A stretch of DNA of 64,000 bases from Aquaspirillum sp. LM1 (GCF_002002905.1 NZ_CP019509.1:3882001-3946000), one strand, 5' to 3'; positions 1 through 8,448 are shown, counted from the first letter of the stretch. The notes: a model not told the origin generated them from the letters alone. Numbers and translations: made by a program.

Positions 1-1402
1 GCGCCTCGACAGCGGAGCGCAGATAGAAATCCTCGCCGGGGGCCTGGCTGGCCAGCTGGTATTGCTCCAGCGCGGCGGATGGTTTGTTTTGCAGATAATA
101 GGCATTACCCAGCGCCTGGTGGTAGCGCAAGCGGTCGTGGTCGGCGTATTGCCGCGCCACCCGTTGCCACAGCGCCGGGTCGTTGGCGTAGCGCACACTC
201 AGCAGTTTGAGCAGCGCGGCCACGCCGGTCTGATCGCCCTGCGCCAGCGCGGCGTCCACTTCGCCGTAGGCCAGGTAGCGGGCGTCCGGATAGCGGCGCG
301 CGGCTTCATGAAACAGCGCGCGCGCGCCGGCGTAGTCGCGCAGGCGCAGGCGGATGTCGCCGCCCAGGCTCAGCAGCATCGGGTGGCCGGCCATGCGCTG
401 GCTGGCTTCGTTCAGGGCGGTTTGCGCGCCGGCAGTGTCGCCCAGTTTCAGCCGGGCCACGGCCAGGCCGTACCAGATGGCCCCTTCGTGGTTGAACTGG
501 CGATTGTCCAGCGCGTGCTGATAAAACTTCACCGCTTCCATCGGCCCCAGCTGCCATACCCGGCATTTTTCCCGCACCAGCAAAAACGCCGGGCTGTCGG
601 CCACCAGCTTGACCGGCAGCTGGGCGGCACGGTCCTGGCCGGCGCTGATGCGCTCGCCAGTTACCGGGTGAGTGCGCAAAAAGGCCAGCGCCTGGTTGTC
701 GTTGGCACGATTCACCCGTTGCATGCGCTCAAAAAAGGTGGGCATGGCGCGGGCGTCAAATCCGGCGCGCGACAGGATTTGCATGCCGATATTGTCGGCC
801 TCACGCTCGAAGTCGCGGCTGAAGGTCAGCTGATTCTGGATGGCCATGCCAGTGCCGGCGTTCATGGCCGCCGCGCTGACCTGGGTGTTCTTGCTGACGC
901 TGGCGGCCAGAATCGCCACCAGAATGCCGGCAATGGCCAGCAGCTGGTTATTGCCTTGCTGAGCGATGGAGCGGGCAATATGGCGCTGGGTGACGTGGGC
1001 CATTTCATGCGCCAGCACCGAAGCCAGCTCGGATTCGCCCTGCGCGGTGTAAATCAGCCCGGTGTGCACGCCGATAAACCCACCGGGCAGGGCAAAGGCG
1101 TTGATCTGCGGGTCGAGCAGGGGGAAAAACTCGAAACTGGGCCCGAGTTCCGGCGAAGCGCTGGCCAGCCGGCGGCCCAACTGATTGATGTACAGCTCCA
1201 CTTCGGCGTCGTCGAGCATCTCGCCGGATTCGCGGATCATGCCCATGATCTGCCGGCCCAGCTTCTGCTCGGCCTGTGGTGACAGCGCTGCTTGTGAGGC
1301 GTCGCCCAGATCGGGCAGTTGCAGCGCATCGGCCTGGGTGGCCACTGGCGACGACAGCAGGGACAGAGACAGCAGCAGGCAGAGCAGGGCGTGTGGTTTC
1401 AT
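1..1402 (-). CDS. bepA: BepA-like M48 metalloprotease with TPR tail (3' end outside window)
   Basis: Periplasmic zinc protease of the BepA/YfgC type, which in E. coli promotes outer-membrane protein and LptD assembly or degrades stalled forms. Translation shows an N-terminal signal peptide (start MKPHALLCLLLSLSLL, cut near ATQA). The zinc motif HEMAH lies at residues 132-136 (bases 995-1009), followed downstream by the third-ligand segment FEREAD. The C-terminal half is alanine/leucine-rich with TPR-like helices. About 467 residues are visible against 487 for E. coli BepA, so only the last few codons should be missing. An in-frame ATG four codons upstream (1414) is possible, but 1402 gives a cleaner signal peptide. 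Family assignment is firm; orthology to BepA rather than another M48-TPR protein such as LoiP is inferred from the M48-TPR architecture. Confidence 0.88.
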   Translation of the reverse strand, partial: MKPHALLCLLLSLSLLSSPVATQADALQLPDLGDASQAALSPQAEQKLGRQIMGMIRESGEMLDDAEVELYINQLGRRLASASPELGPSFEFFPLLDPQINAFALPGGFIGVHTGLIYTAQGESELASVLAHEMAHVTQRHIARSIAQQGNNQLLAIAGILVAILAASVSKNTQVSAAAMNAGTGMAIQNQLTFSRDFEREADNIGMQILSRAGFDARAMPTFFERMQRVNRANDNQALAFLRTHPVTGERISAGQDRAAQLPVKLVADSPAFLLVREKCRVWQLGPMEAVKFYQHALDNRQFNHEGAIWYGLAVARLKLGDTAGAQTALNEASQRMAGHPMLLSLGGDIRLRLRDYAGARALFHEAARRYPDARYLAYGEVDAALAQGDQTGVAALLKLLSVRYANDPALWQRVARQYADHDRLRYHQALGNAYYLQNKPSAALEQYQLASQAPGEDFYLRSAVEA

Positions 1403-1504
1403 GGCGATGATCATACCGCGCAGATGGGCGGGGTCGTCAATGCTGCCAGCGGCGCAGGCCTGCCCTACTGCACCGACGCCGTGCGTCACGCCCCGCGTGT
1501 CATG

Positions 1505-3337
1505 CTATCCATGCTGGCTGTACGGGCCAGAATAGTGCCACAGCGGCTGCCAGTAGGATGCCAGCATCGCCCTGACAGCGGGCTCGCCTTCCACCAGAAA
1601 ATTGAATTCGGATAGCGTGCCTGGATACAGATTATCGGAACCCACCACGTACAAGGCGTCGTCGACAATCATGATTTTTGCGTGGTTGCCTGGCGCGGAC
1701 CATACCTTGTCATAGTAATTGCCACTGGCCTTGATTACCGATTGCACGGCGCTGCCAATCACCCCGGCCCGTGGTGGCAAATCGCTGATCGGCGCTTGTT
1801 TCAGGGTGGCGGTGTAACCCTCAGGGGGAAGGTCGGGCCACTTGTAGGTCAGCCCCTCACGCGTCTGCTCGACGGGCACATCGGTATAAAACAGGGGCGC
1901 AACAAACAGGCGGCGCAACGCGGCAGCGCGGATGTCACGGTCCGCCAGTTCGGTGTCGGTAAGTACATCATGCGTCATGTAATATTCAATCAGTTCGAAC
2001 GTGCGCCGAGCACCTGAGCCAAATGAATACTGATCGCCCTCTGCCCCTGCGCCCCCATCCAGCGGGGACACCACCACCTCGACAACTAAATCCGGATTGC
2101 CTAGCAGGGCGTCCATCAGCCAATGGCACACCACATGATCTGACCAGTTTTTTTTCCAGGCACTGATCAGGTCCATCTGGGACAAACAGAGGCGCCGACG
2201 GGCGGTTTTGATCAATTCTTCCTTCATCAACTCGGAGCCCTGCTGATAATCCGTGCTGCGATCGGGCCCGGTCCAGTATTTGCCCACTGCCAGAATGCGG
2301 GTGGCCAGTTTGTAGTCGGCCAGCCGGGCGTACCGGCGCGGGTCAATCAGTGGCGGAAATACCGGCTGAGCCAGATCGGCCAGCGCCTGTCTATCCTCCT
2401 GGCCACGCGCAGGTTTTGGCGGCTCGGCGGCTGGCTGGCTGGCATCACTGTCCATGACCGCCGACTCATGCAGGGCCTGCAGTTGCATCCAGCGCAATTG
2501 CAGATAGTTGCGCACTTCCGGCAGGGGGTCTGTCAACTGAGCCTGTTTGCCATCGCCTTTTTGCCAGGCCAGCTTGTTTACATCGAAGTATTCCGTGCTC
2601 AGCAAATCGGTGCCACATGCCCACATCTGATTTAAAAACAGCTGGGCACCATAGGCAGCCTCGCCATGCACCACGACCGAAACATCGTGTACCGGCGGAT
2701 AGCTCCTGAACAGATCCATATTCAGGTTATGCCCGCCCACCAGCGCTTCTGCCCCGTCTGCCGCGACAATTTTGGCGTGATTCCAGGTCATCTTGCAGTC
2801 ATCGCTGTCAATCACCCCCTCGCCAAACACCCGGGTTTTTAGCGATGACAAGACCCCTGCCTGCAGGCGGAAGAAACGGCCCAGCCAGATATCCGGCAAA
2901 CGCGGCCAGTTCTGGCAGCGGGCTCTCACCAGCCGGAGCAGCGCAGCCTTGAAATCTGTGTAATTGGGCGGCTCGCTGGCGGGGTAAAGCGGCGTTTGCC
3001 CGAATAAGAACCGGAACTGGATTGGCCGGTTGATGTCCGCCGGATCCATGGGTGCCGACAAGGCAAGGTCCATGGCGGCCAGAATCACCCGGGTCCAATC
3101 CGGGTCAGGGCTGTTCAGTGAAGCCAGGTCACAGCGATAGCGGGATTGATGCACAATTTCCACCACCGCCCGTTCAAACTCGGCCTGCCGCGCCAGCGCG
3201 GCAGGCATGATGCCAGGACCAAATGGCTGTCCCCAGGCGTGCGGTGTATCCAGAATCCGCACATGATTCTTGCCGCTCAAATGACTGAAATAGTGCTTTT
3301 CTTGCAGCCTGGCCTGCACATCATCAATTTTGCTCAT
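1505..3337 (-). CDS. Phospholipase D family protein with two HKD motifs
   Basis: A 610-residue phosphodiesterase of the phospholipase D superfamily. Two HxK(x4)D motifs are visible: H187/K189/D194 (NHAKIVAADGAEALVGGHN) and H552/K554/D559 (NHAKIMIVDDALYVVGSDN), the paired catalytic halves of a PLD. No signal peptide or membrane segment is seen, so the protein is either cytoplasmic or exported by a specialised route; type VI secretion lipase effectors of the Tle5 class have this architecture, but no vgrG, PAAR or hcp gene is in the window. The ATG at 3337 sits 7 bases after a GGGAAGAG ribosome site; the ATG at 3343 is too close to it. It lies 78 bases downstream of the serine lipase gene and is probably co-transcribed. 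No obvious immunity gene sits beside it. Confidence 0.8.
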   Translation of the reverse strand: MSKIDDVQARLQEKHYFSHLSGKNHVRILDTPHAWGQPFGPGIMPAALARQAEFERAVVEIVHQSRYRCDLASLNSPDPDWTRVILAAMDLALSAPMDPADINRPIQFRFLFGQTPLYPASEPPNYTDFKAALLRLVRARCQNWPRLPDIWLGRFFRLQAGVLSSLKTRVFGEGVIDSDDCKMTWNHAKIVAADGAEALVGGHNLNMDLFRSYPPVHDVSVVVHGEAAYGAQLFLNQMWACGTDLLSTEYFDVNKLAWQKGDGKQAQLTDPLPEVRNYLQLRWMQLQALHESAVMDSDASQPAAEPPKPARGQEDRQALADLAQPVFPPLIDPRRYARLADYKLATRILAVGKYWTGPDRSTDYQQGSELMKEELIKTARRRLCLSQMDLISAWKKNWSDHVVCHWLMDALLGNPDLVVEVVVSPLDGGAGAEGDQYSFGSGARRTFELIEYYMTHDVLTDTELADRDIRAAALRRLFVAPLFYTDVPVEQTREGLTYKWPDLPPEGYTATLKQAPISDLPPRAGVIGSAVQSVIKASGNYYDKVWSAPGNHAKIMIVDDALYVVGSDNLYPGTLSEFNFLVEGEPAVRAMLASYWQPLWHYSGPYSQHG

Positions 3338-3415
3338 CCGCATTCTCTTCCCAAAACCCGTTTAGCGATGACCTCGCCTCTGCCTGGCTTTCCACTGGAC
3401 AGGGCGTGAAGCCGC

Positions 3416-4636
3416 TCAGAGAAACATCCACTTCACCCAGCCGGCACCCTCACGCAGGCTGCTGACTGGATAGGACAATTCATAAGGCGGATCGCCGACC
3501 ACATCTTCGAGGTAATAGGCATTGAGTGGATTGATGCCAGCGATGGATGAAATCCGGCGTACATCAGGGCGCACATAGCCGCCCATGCTCAAAAAGCTTT
3601 TCTCCACGATACGGGTTCGGGAGCTGCCGCCGCCCATGGCATCGAAGAGCGCATGGTCGGTGTGGATGCGGCGCCGGAGGGCAATCACGCTGTCTTCCAC
3701 GCCGCTGTCAGCCTGAAATGGTGTGCCCCAGTCGGCCAGGTAGGCGCGAGCAAGCTGATACACCAGCTGTGGTACCGGTGCCACACGGGCGCTGGCCAGC
3801 GCCGGGTCATACCGGCCATCGCGAGTGGTGATGCCTGCCAGCGTGCCATGCCGGCCCCGGCAAGCATACAGTTGGTAGTTTTTTGGCTGGGGAGCTGAAT
3901 TGGGCGCGAGCGGGTCAGCCAGCTGGCAATGGTCGGCCAGGGTTTTCCAGCTGGTGCCAAGTTTGATGGCGTCAGCTTGCCCGGTCATCCTGCCGTTGGG
4001 TCGAGGGGCCAGTGCCATAAAGCCGTTGTCCAGATGATCCCAGGCGTACACCCCCACATAGCGAACCACATTGGGCGGCAATTGGGTAAGGATTCCGTGC
4101 CAGTTGCCTGGGCCGGGTACCGGATCAATGGCAAAAATGCTGATGGGAATGTCGCGTGGGCCATAGGCGTACAAAAACCAGGCCGCCATGATAGAAGCCA
4201 CCGCACCACGGCTGTGGCCAACAAAATGATAGCGCTGCGCGCCACTGGCGGCAGCAAGATTGGCGGCGTGCAAGGCCAGGGCGGCGGCGCTCCAGCCGTG
4301 CAGCTGGTCAATCTGGCTGTGCTGATTGCGCGCAGAAGCATCATCGCGCACATACGCCAGCAAGTCGGCTGGCGCGTTCAGCGGGCCCTGGATGGTCAGT
4401 GGCTCGCTGTAATGCCTGAGCTGGCCCCAGTCGTTTTCCCCCACGCCGCGGATGACCACGCTGGGCGCGGTATGGAACAACGAGCCGGAAATCTCCCGAT
4501 GCAGGCGAACCGGCACATAGCCGGTGTTCGGGCAATAAATGCGTTTATCGCTATTGCTCCGGGTTTCCTCCCCTTCGTCACGGGTGCAGGCCGTGCCGCT
4601 GAAACACACGGTGTAAACATTGCTTGAAGCGCACAT
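3416..4636 (-). CDS. Putative alpha/beta-hydrolase lipase (GHSRG nucleophile elbow)
   Basis: A 406-residue protein with a nucleophile-elbow motif GHSRG (S142 in VGHSRGAVAS) and a following acidic segment FAIDPVPGPG (D171), an arrangement like DUF2235/Tle-type phospholipases. A candidate catalytic His is in GRHGTLAG around residue 265. The N-terminus (VYTVCFSGTACTRDEGEE) is not a signal peptide; it looks like the first beta strand plus a cysteine-containing loop. Start at 4636 is preceded by GAGGG. It is upstream of the PLD gene in the same direction with a 78-base gap, so two different lipolytic enzymes appear to form one operon. A bacterial-competition effector role is inference. The lipase-fold call rests on the elbow motif only. 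Confidence 0.65.
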   Translation of the reverse strand: MCASSNVYTVCFSGTACTRDEGEETRSNSDKRIYCPNTGYVPVRLHREISGSLFHTAPSVVIRGVGENDWGQLRHYSEPLTIQGPLNAPADLLAYVRDDASARNQHSQIDQLHGWSAAALALHAANLAAASGAQRYHFVGHSRGAVASIMAAWFLYAYGPRDIPISIFAIDPVPGPGNWHGILTQLPPNVVRYVGVYAWDHLDNGFMALAPRPNGRMTGQADAIKLGTSWKTLADHCQLADPLAPNSAPQPKNYQLYACRGRHGTLAGITTRDGRYDPALASARVAPVPQLVYQLARAYLADWGTPFQADSGVEDSVIALRRRIHTDHALFDAMGGGSSRTRIVEKSFLSMGGYVRPDVRRISSIAGINPLNAYYLEDVVGDPPYELSYPVSSLREGAGWVKWMFL

Positions 4637-4724
4637 TGTCGCCAGCCCTCATGGTTGCTTGCTGGAGGGAACGTGGCCAACACACGCTTGTGAAGCGTGA
4701 TGAGGGGGAAAAAACGCCGTGCAG

Positions 4725-5150
4725 CTAACGCGCCGGCCAGAGTTTGCCCGCCAGCCCGATGCCGACCAGCATGGCCGCCACAAAGCCAAACGCTTCTGGC
4801 ACACCAGCCCCCAGCAGCACCAGCGCCGGCCCAGGGCAAATGCCGGCCATGCCCCAGCCCACGCCAAACAGCGCGCTGCCCATCAGCAGGCGGCGGTCAA
4901 TCTGGCTGGCACGCGGCCAGTCAAAGCGCGCCCCCAGCCAGCCACGATCGCGGTGGCGCGACAGGGCAAATGCCGGCAGCGCCACGCCAATTGCGCCCCC
5001 CATCACCAGCGCCAGGCTGGGATCCCACGCGCCGGCCAGGTCAAGAAACGCCAATACCTTGGCCGGATTGGCCATGCCGGCCACGATCAAGCCCACCCCA
5101 AACAGCAGCCCCACCAGCCCAGCCGCCACGGTTCTTGCCGATTGATGCAT
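4725..5150 (-). CDS. YeeE/YedE-family sulfur transport protein (second half-protein)
   Basis: A 141-residue hydrophobic protein with about four membrane segments and the conserved segment GWGMAGICPGPALV containing the family cysteine. YeeE/YedE (DUF395) proteins transport thiosulfate or related sulfane sulfur, with cysteines relaying the substrate across the inner membrane. Here the family is split into two consecutive half-proteins; this one starts 3 bases after the stop of the other, so they are surely co-translated and probably pair. Both follow a persulfide-sensor-type ArsR regulator, the arrangement of the Xylella/Agrobacterium BigR operon, although the sulfur dioxygenase of that operon is not present here. 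Confidence 0.85.
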   Translation of the reverse strand: MHQSARTVAAGLVGLLFGVGLIVAGMANPAKVLAFLDLAGAWDPSLALVMGGAIGVALPAFALSRHRDRGWLGARFDWPRASQIDRRLLMGSALFGVGWGMAGICPGPALVLLGAGVPEAFGFVAAMLVGIGLAGKLWPAR

Positions 5151-5153
5151 GGT

Positions 5154-5585
5154 TCAGCCTCCCAGCACGTGGCGCAACAGCCACACGGTGATAAATCCGG
5201 TTGCCATAAAACTCAGGGTGGCGGCCAGCGAGCGTGGCGACAACCGTGCCAGCCCGCAGACGCCATGGCCGCTGGTGCAGCCGGAGCCCAGCTTGACGCC
5301 CACGCCCACCACCAGGCCGGCGGCCAGCATCCAGGCAAACGAGGCAGAAAGTTCCATGGTGGGCAGTGGCGCAAACTGCTGCCAGAGCAGTGGCGCAGCA
5401 ATCAGGCCGGCGGTGAAAGCCAGGCGCAGCGGCCAGTCACCCGGCAGGGTGAGCAGGCCGCCCACCAGGCCACTGATGCCGGCAATGCGGCCGGTCAGCC
5501 ACCATAACAGGGCGGCAGCCAGACCAATGAGGGCACCGCCAGCAAGGGCGGTCCAGGGGGTGAAGTGTAGCCAGTCTATTGTCAT
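5154..5585 (-). CDS. YeeE/YedE-family sulfur transport protein (first half-protein)
   Basis: A 143-residue inner-membrane protein carrying the hallmark GSGCTSGHGVCGLARLS segment of YeeE/YedE proteins, with two cysteines in the motif. Start chosen at 5585 (MTIDWLHF): an AGGACAC ribosome site precedes it. A longer open frame runs upstream to 5744, but that extension overlaps the regulator gene and is not hydrophobic. The gene lies between the ArsR-type regulator and the second YeeE half, all minus strand with short gaps, so the three form one operon for sulfide/sulfane-sulfur handling. Transport of thiosulfate or persulfide sulfur is inferred from the family. Confidence 0.86.
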   Translation of the reverse strand: MTIDWLHFTPWTALAGGALIGLAAALLWWLTGRIAGISGLVGGLLTLPGDWPLRLAFTAGLIAAPLLWQQFAPLPTMELSASFAWMLAAGLVVGVGVKLGSGCTSGHGVCGLARLSPRSLAATLSFMATGFITVWLLRHVLGG

Positions 5586-5662
5586 CGTGGGTGTCCTGTT
5601 CAAAACGGTTCCCCCCGCATGAACAGGCACCATGCCATGGCCGGGCACGCCCGGCCATGGGC

Positions 5663-5956
5663 TTAGGGCGTCTCGCAAAAAATCTGGTGCAAGGCCCCCA
5701 GGATGGTCATCGCTTCCGGGCTGGCAATGCGGTAGTACACCCATTTGCCGTCACGCCGGGTGGTGACCAGTCCTTCATTGCGTAACACGCCCAGCTGTTG
5801 CGACAGAGTGGGCTGGCGGATGCCGGTCAGGCTTTCCAGTTCAGTCACGCTGCGCTCCATTTCGACCAGCTGGCAAAGCAGCAGCAAGCGGTCGGGGTTG
5901 GCCAGGCTTTTAAGTAAACCGGCTGCGCGTTGGGTGTTGTCACGGAGGACGTCCAT
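5663..5956 (-). CDS. bigR: BigR/SqrR-type ArsR-family persulfide-responsive repressor
   Basis: A 97-residue winged-helix repressor (LTGIRQPTLSQQLGVLRNEG is the recognition helix region). Two cysteines, C28 (LLLLCQL) and C94 (QIFCETP), are 66 residues apart; the redox pair of BigR (C42/C108) and SqrR (C41/C107) has the same spacing, and in that family an internal tetrasulfide bridge between them releases DNA. There are no ArsR-type metal-binding CxC motifs. Start set at 5956 (MDVLRDN) by comparison with the family; a GTG at 6003 in the same frame would add 16 residues but abuts the candidate operator. First gene of the operon with the two YeeE halves, so autoregulation and sulfide-inducible control are likely. 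Confidence 0.85.
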   Translation of the reverse strand: MDVLRDNTQRAAGLLKSLANPDRLLLLCQLVEMERSVTELESLTGIRQPTLSQQLGVLRNEGLVTTRRDGKWVYYRIASPEAMTILGALHQIFCETP

Positions 5957-6003
5957 AGCCACGCCGGGAAGTTCAGCAGGGAGTTCATGCGGGGTATTCA
6001 CAC

Positions 6004-6019
6004 TATATACTTTTATATA
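6004..6019. promoter_or_regulatory. Candidate BigR operator, TATATA-N4-TATATA
   Basis: Perfect inverted repeat TATATA-CTTT-TATATA just upstream of the BigR-type gene in an otherwise GC-rich region. BigR is known to bind AT-rich imperfect palindromes overlapping the promoter -10 region, and either arm here could serve as a -10 box for the minus-strand operon. Position and symmetry are seen directly; binding is inferred. Confidence 0.5.
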
Positions 6020-6126
6020 ATGATTGGCAAAAGGCAAATCGGTTGACTTGCCATCCTGATCCTGCTCGCCGCCACGGTGTAGCCGTATTGGCGTGAGCGA
6101 GGGGGTGATACAGCCGGGTAACCCCA

Positions 6127-6636
6127 TTACAGCGAGGCCCCCGCACGGGCAGCTTGATCATACAGACCCGACAACACCCGCAACAGTTGCGCGGTATCAC
6201 CAATATCGGCATTGGCCGTGCCACTTTCCACCAACGCGCCGATCAAACAGCGTTCGCGCACTTCCCGGTAGCGCTCGCACAGCATCATCCCGGCGGGGGT
6301 GGTAAAAAACAGCACTTCCTTGCCCACTTTCTCGTTGGCCACATAACCGGCACGTAGCAGTTTTTTCAGGGCGTAGGACACCACATGTGTATCTTCGATA
6401 TTGAGCACAAAGCAGATGTCCGCCAGTTTTTTTTTGCGGCCACGGTGATTGACATGATGCAGCAGTGACACATCCATTGCCGTCATGTCTTTTTCGCCAG
6501 CGGCAGCCATGCAGCGCACCATCCAGCGGTTGAACGCATTATTGACCACCATCAGGCCAAACTCGAATTCGGACAACTCGGCGCTGTGTTCTGACACCAG
6601 ATGCGACGACGAAACGATATTCAGCGAGGGAGTCAT
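6127..6636 (-). CDS. Winged-helix MarR-like transcriptional regulator
   Basis: About 169 residues. The central part (DVSLLHHVNHRGRKKKLADIC to KKLLRAGYVANEKVGKEVLF) is a winged-helix fold as in the MarR-like COG5631 family. Start at 6636 (MTPSLNIV) is chosen because family members begin near the segment ELSEFEFGLMV; an in-frame ATG at 6681 would add 15 residues with no better ribosome site. It is divergent from pxpBC, and the shared 220-base region contains several TGGCA/TGCCA half-sites, so control of the oxoprolinase genes is a reasonable inference. Ligand unknown. Confidence 0.72.
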   Translation of the reverse strand: MTPSLNIVSSSHLVSEHSAELSEFEFGLMVVNNAFNRWMVRCMAAAGEKDMTAMDVSLLHHVNHRGRKKKLADICFVLNIEDTHVVSYALKKLLRAGYVANEKVGKEVLFFTTPAGMMLCERYREVRERCLIGALVESGTANADIGDTAQLLRVLSGLYDQAARAGASL

Positions 6637-6680
6637 GACCGACAACGGGTAAACGAGAATGCGCAAGTATAGCAATCCCA

Positions 6681-6794
6681 TTGACGCATGATCTTGCCTT
6701 TCTGTGTATTTTTACGGCAATATGCCAATATCAATCACCATGGCAAGGCCTTATGAATAAGGGGTTACTCTTGGCATATCGCCGGGGTATGCCA
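6681..6794 (+). promoter_or_regulatory. pxpBC promoter region with TGGCA/TGCCA half-sites
   Basis: A sigma70-like pair TTGACG (6681-6686) and TGTATT (6705-6710), 18 bases apart, points toward pxpB. Downstream lie GGCA-ATA-TGCC (6716-6726) and a longer inverted repeat TGGCATA-N9-TATGCCA (6772-6794), with another TGGCA near 6741. Placement between divergent regulator and target fits an operator cluster. Seen in sequence; function inferred. Confidence 0.4.
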
Positions 6795-6860
6795 TGCCGG
6801 CCCGGCAACCTTCTGTACGGTCAGGCCATCTGTTTTCCAACCCCACCAAGGAGCGCCGTG

Positions 6861-7529
6861 ATGCCGGACGCTGTTCCCCGCTTTTATTTTCTGGGCGAAA
6901 CCGCCGTGGCACTGGCGCTGCCCGCCCCGGCCTGCCTGCGCCAGCAACGACGCATCTGGCAACTGGCAGCCCAGTTGCGCCACTATCCCACCGTTTGTGA
7001 TGTGGTTCCTGGCATGAACAACCTCACCCTCTCGCTCGACCCGGCACACGGCGACCCCGAGCAAGGTATGGCCTGGCTGCGTGAAGGCTGGCAGGCCCTT
7101 TCGGCAGACGTCAGCGCGCCGTCGGGCAGGTGGGTGGAAATACCTGTATGGTATGGCGGTGACGCCGGGCCGGATCTGGCCGAGGTGGCCCGGCATACCG
7201 GGCTTTCCTGCGCCGAGGTGATTGCCTGCCACAGCGCGGCGGATTATCGGGTGTATTTTTTGGGCTTCCAGCCCGGCTTTGCCTATCTGGGCGGCTTGCC
7301 CGACTGCCTGGCCGCCCCGCGCCGTGGGCAGCCGCGCACCCTGGTGCCTGCCGGCTCGGTCGGCATAGGCGGCAGGCAGACTGGCATTTACCCGGCCAAC
7401 AGCCCCGGCGGCTGGCAATTGATCGGCCACACCCCGCTGCGCCTGTTCGACCCCCAGGGCGAACCGCCATCGCTGCTGCTGCCCGGCGACCGCATCCGTT
7501 TTGTACCACAGGAGCCTGACCATGCTTGA
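6861..7529 (+). CDS. pxpB: 5-oxoprolinase subunit PxpB (KipI family)
   Basis: 222 residues, close to E. coli PxpB (218). With PxpA and PxpC it hydrolyses 5-oxoproline (pyroglutamate) to glutamate using ATP in the cytoplasm. Family segments visible include VPGMNNLTLSLDP, FLGFQPGFAYLGGLP and the GSVGIGGRQTGIYP loop. Start at 6861 is fixed by an AAGGAG site 8 bases upstream; the frame is open further upstream, but that stretch is the promoter region. It overlaps pxpC by 8 bases, implying translational coupling. The third subunit gene pxpA (LamB/YcsF) is not adjacent. Confidence 0.92.
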   Translation: MPDAVPRFYFLGETAVALALPAPACLRQQRRIWQLAAQLRHYPTVCDVVPGMNNLTLSLDPAHGDPEQGMAWLREGWQALSADVSAPSGRWVEIPVWYGGDAGPDLAEVARHTGLSCAEVIACHSAADYRVYFLGFQPGFAYLGGLPDCLAAPRRGQPRTLVPAGSVGIGGRQTGIYPANSPGGWQLIGHTPLRLFDPQGEPPSLLLPGDRIRFVPQEPDHA

Positions 7530-8448
7530 AATACTCCGCCCCGGTGTGCAAACCAGCGTGCAGGACCGGGGCCGTCAGGGCCTGCGTCATCTGGGCATTG
7601 CCCGCAGCGGCGCGCTGGACATGCCCGCGCTGTACCGGGCCAATTGCCTGGTGGGCAATTCGCCAGAAGCCGCCGGGCTGGAAATCGTGCTTGGCCCGGT
7701 CAGCCTGCGCCTGGGCCGCGATGCCTGGCTGGCCTTGTCCGGGGCGGATTTCCATCCGGAACTGGACGGCCAGCCCATTGGCACCGGCTGGCGCACCCCG
7801 GCCAAAGCCGGGCAAATCCTCACCCTCACCGGCTGCGAGTACGGCATGCGCACCTATCTGGCCATCGACGGCGGCATTGTCGTGCCCGAAGCACTGGGTG
7901 CCTGCGCCACCGACCTGCAAGCCGGGTTTGGCGGTTTTCAGGGGCGGGCGCTGCAAGCCGGGGATTGCCTGCCGCTGGGCGCGCCACACACCCTGTCGGG
8001 CCAGCCGGGCTGCCGCAGCCCGGACTGGACGCCGCTGTTGCGCGCACTGCCCGGCCCGGACTACACCAGCTTCAGCCCCAGCGCCCAGGCGGCCTTCTGG
8101 CAGCGGCAATGGACTGTCACCCCCCAGGGCAACCGCATGGGCATGCGCCTGCGCGGCACGCCGCTCTTGCGTCACCAGCCGATTGAGCTGCTGTCGCATG
8201 CCGTGCTGCCCGGTGTGGTACAAGTGCCGCCGGATGGCCAGCCCATCATCCTGATGGCCGATGCGCAAACCACCGGGGGGTACCCATGCATCGCCAGCGT
8301 CATCCAGGCCGACCAGTGGAAACTGGCGCAAGCCCGCCCCGGTGCCCGGCTGCGCTTTGTGCCCTGCACCACCAGCGAAGCCCGTCGGGCATTGCAGCAG
8401 CAGGTACAGGCCGGCCTGCGCTTGCAGCGGATGCTGGCGCAGGGGTAA
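7522..8448 (+). CDS. pxpC: 5-oxoprolinase subunit PxpC (KipA/biotin-dependent carboxylase-like)
   Basis: 308 residues, the usual length of PxpC/KipA. N-terminus MLEILRPGVQTSVQDRGRQG and internal segments GIARSGALDMPA and NRMGMRLRG are characteristic of the family. The ATG at 7522 follows CAGGAG and lies inside the end of pxpB. Forms the catalytic complex with PxpB; needs PxpA for activity, which must be encoded elsewhere in the genome. No other gene follows in the operon; about 190 bases separate it from the carbonic anhydrase gene. Confidence 0.92.
   Translation: MLEILRPGVQTSVQDRGRQGLRHLGIARSGALDMPALYRANCLVGNSPEAAGLEIVLGPVSLRLGRDAWLALSGADFHPELDGQPIGTGWRTPAKAGQILTLTGCEYGMRTYLAIDGGIVVPEALGACATDLQAGFGGFQGRALQAGDCLPLGAPHTLSGQPGCRSPDWTPLLRALPGPDYTSFSPSAQAAFWQRQWTVTPQGNRMGMRLRGTPLLRHQPIELLSHAVLPGVVQVPPDGQPIILMADAQTTGGYPCIASVIQADQWKLAQARPGARLRFVPCTTSEARRALQQQVQAGLRLQRMLAQG

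Noticed and set aside
62-1282. 406-codon plus-strand open frame
   Set aside because: Antisense to the M48 protease, which has a signal peptide, HEMAH motif and TPR-like tail. The plus-strand translation resembles no protein and is a by-product of GC-rich codon use.
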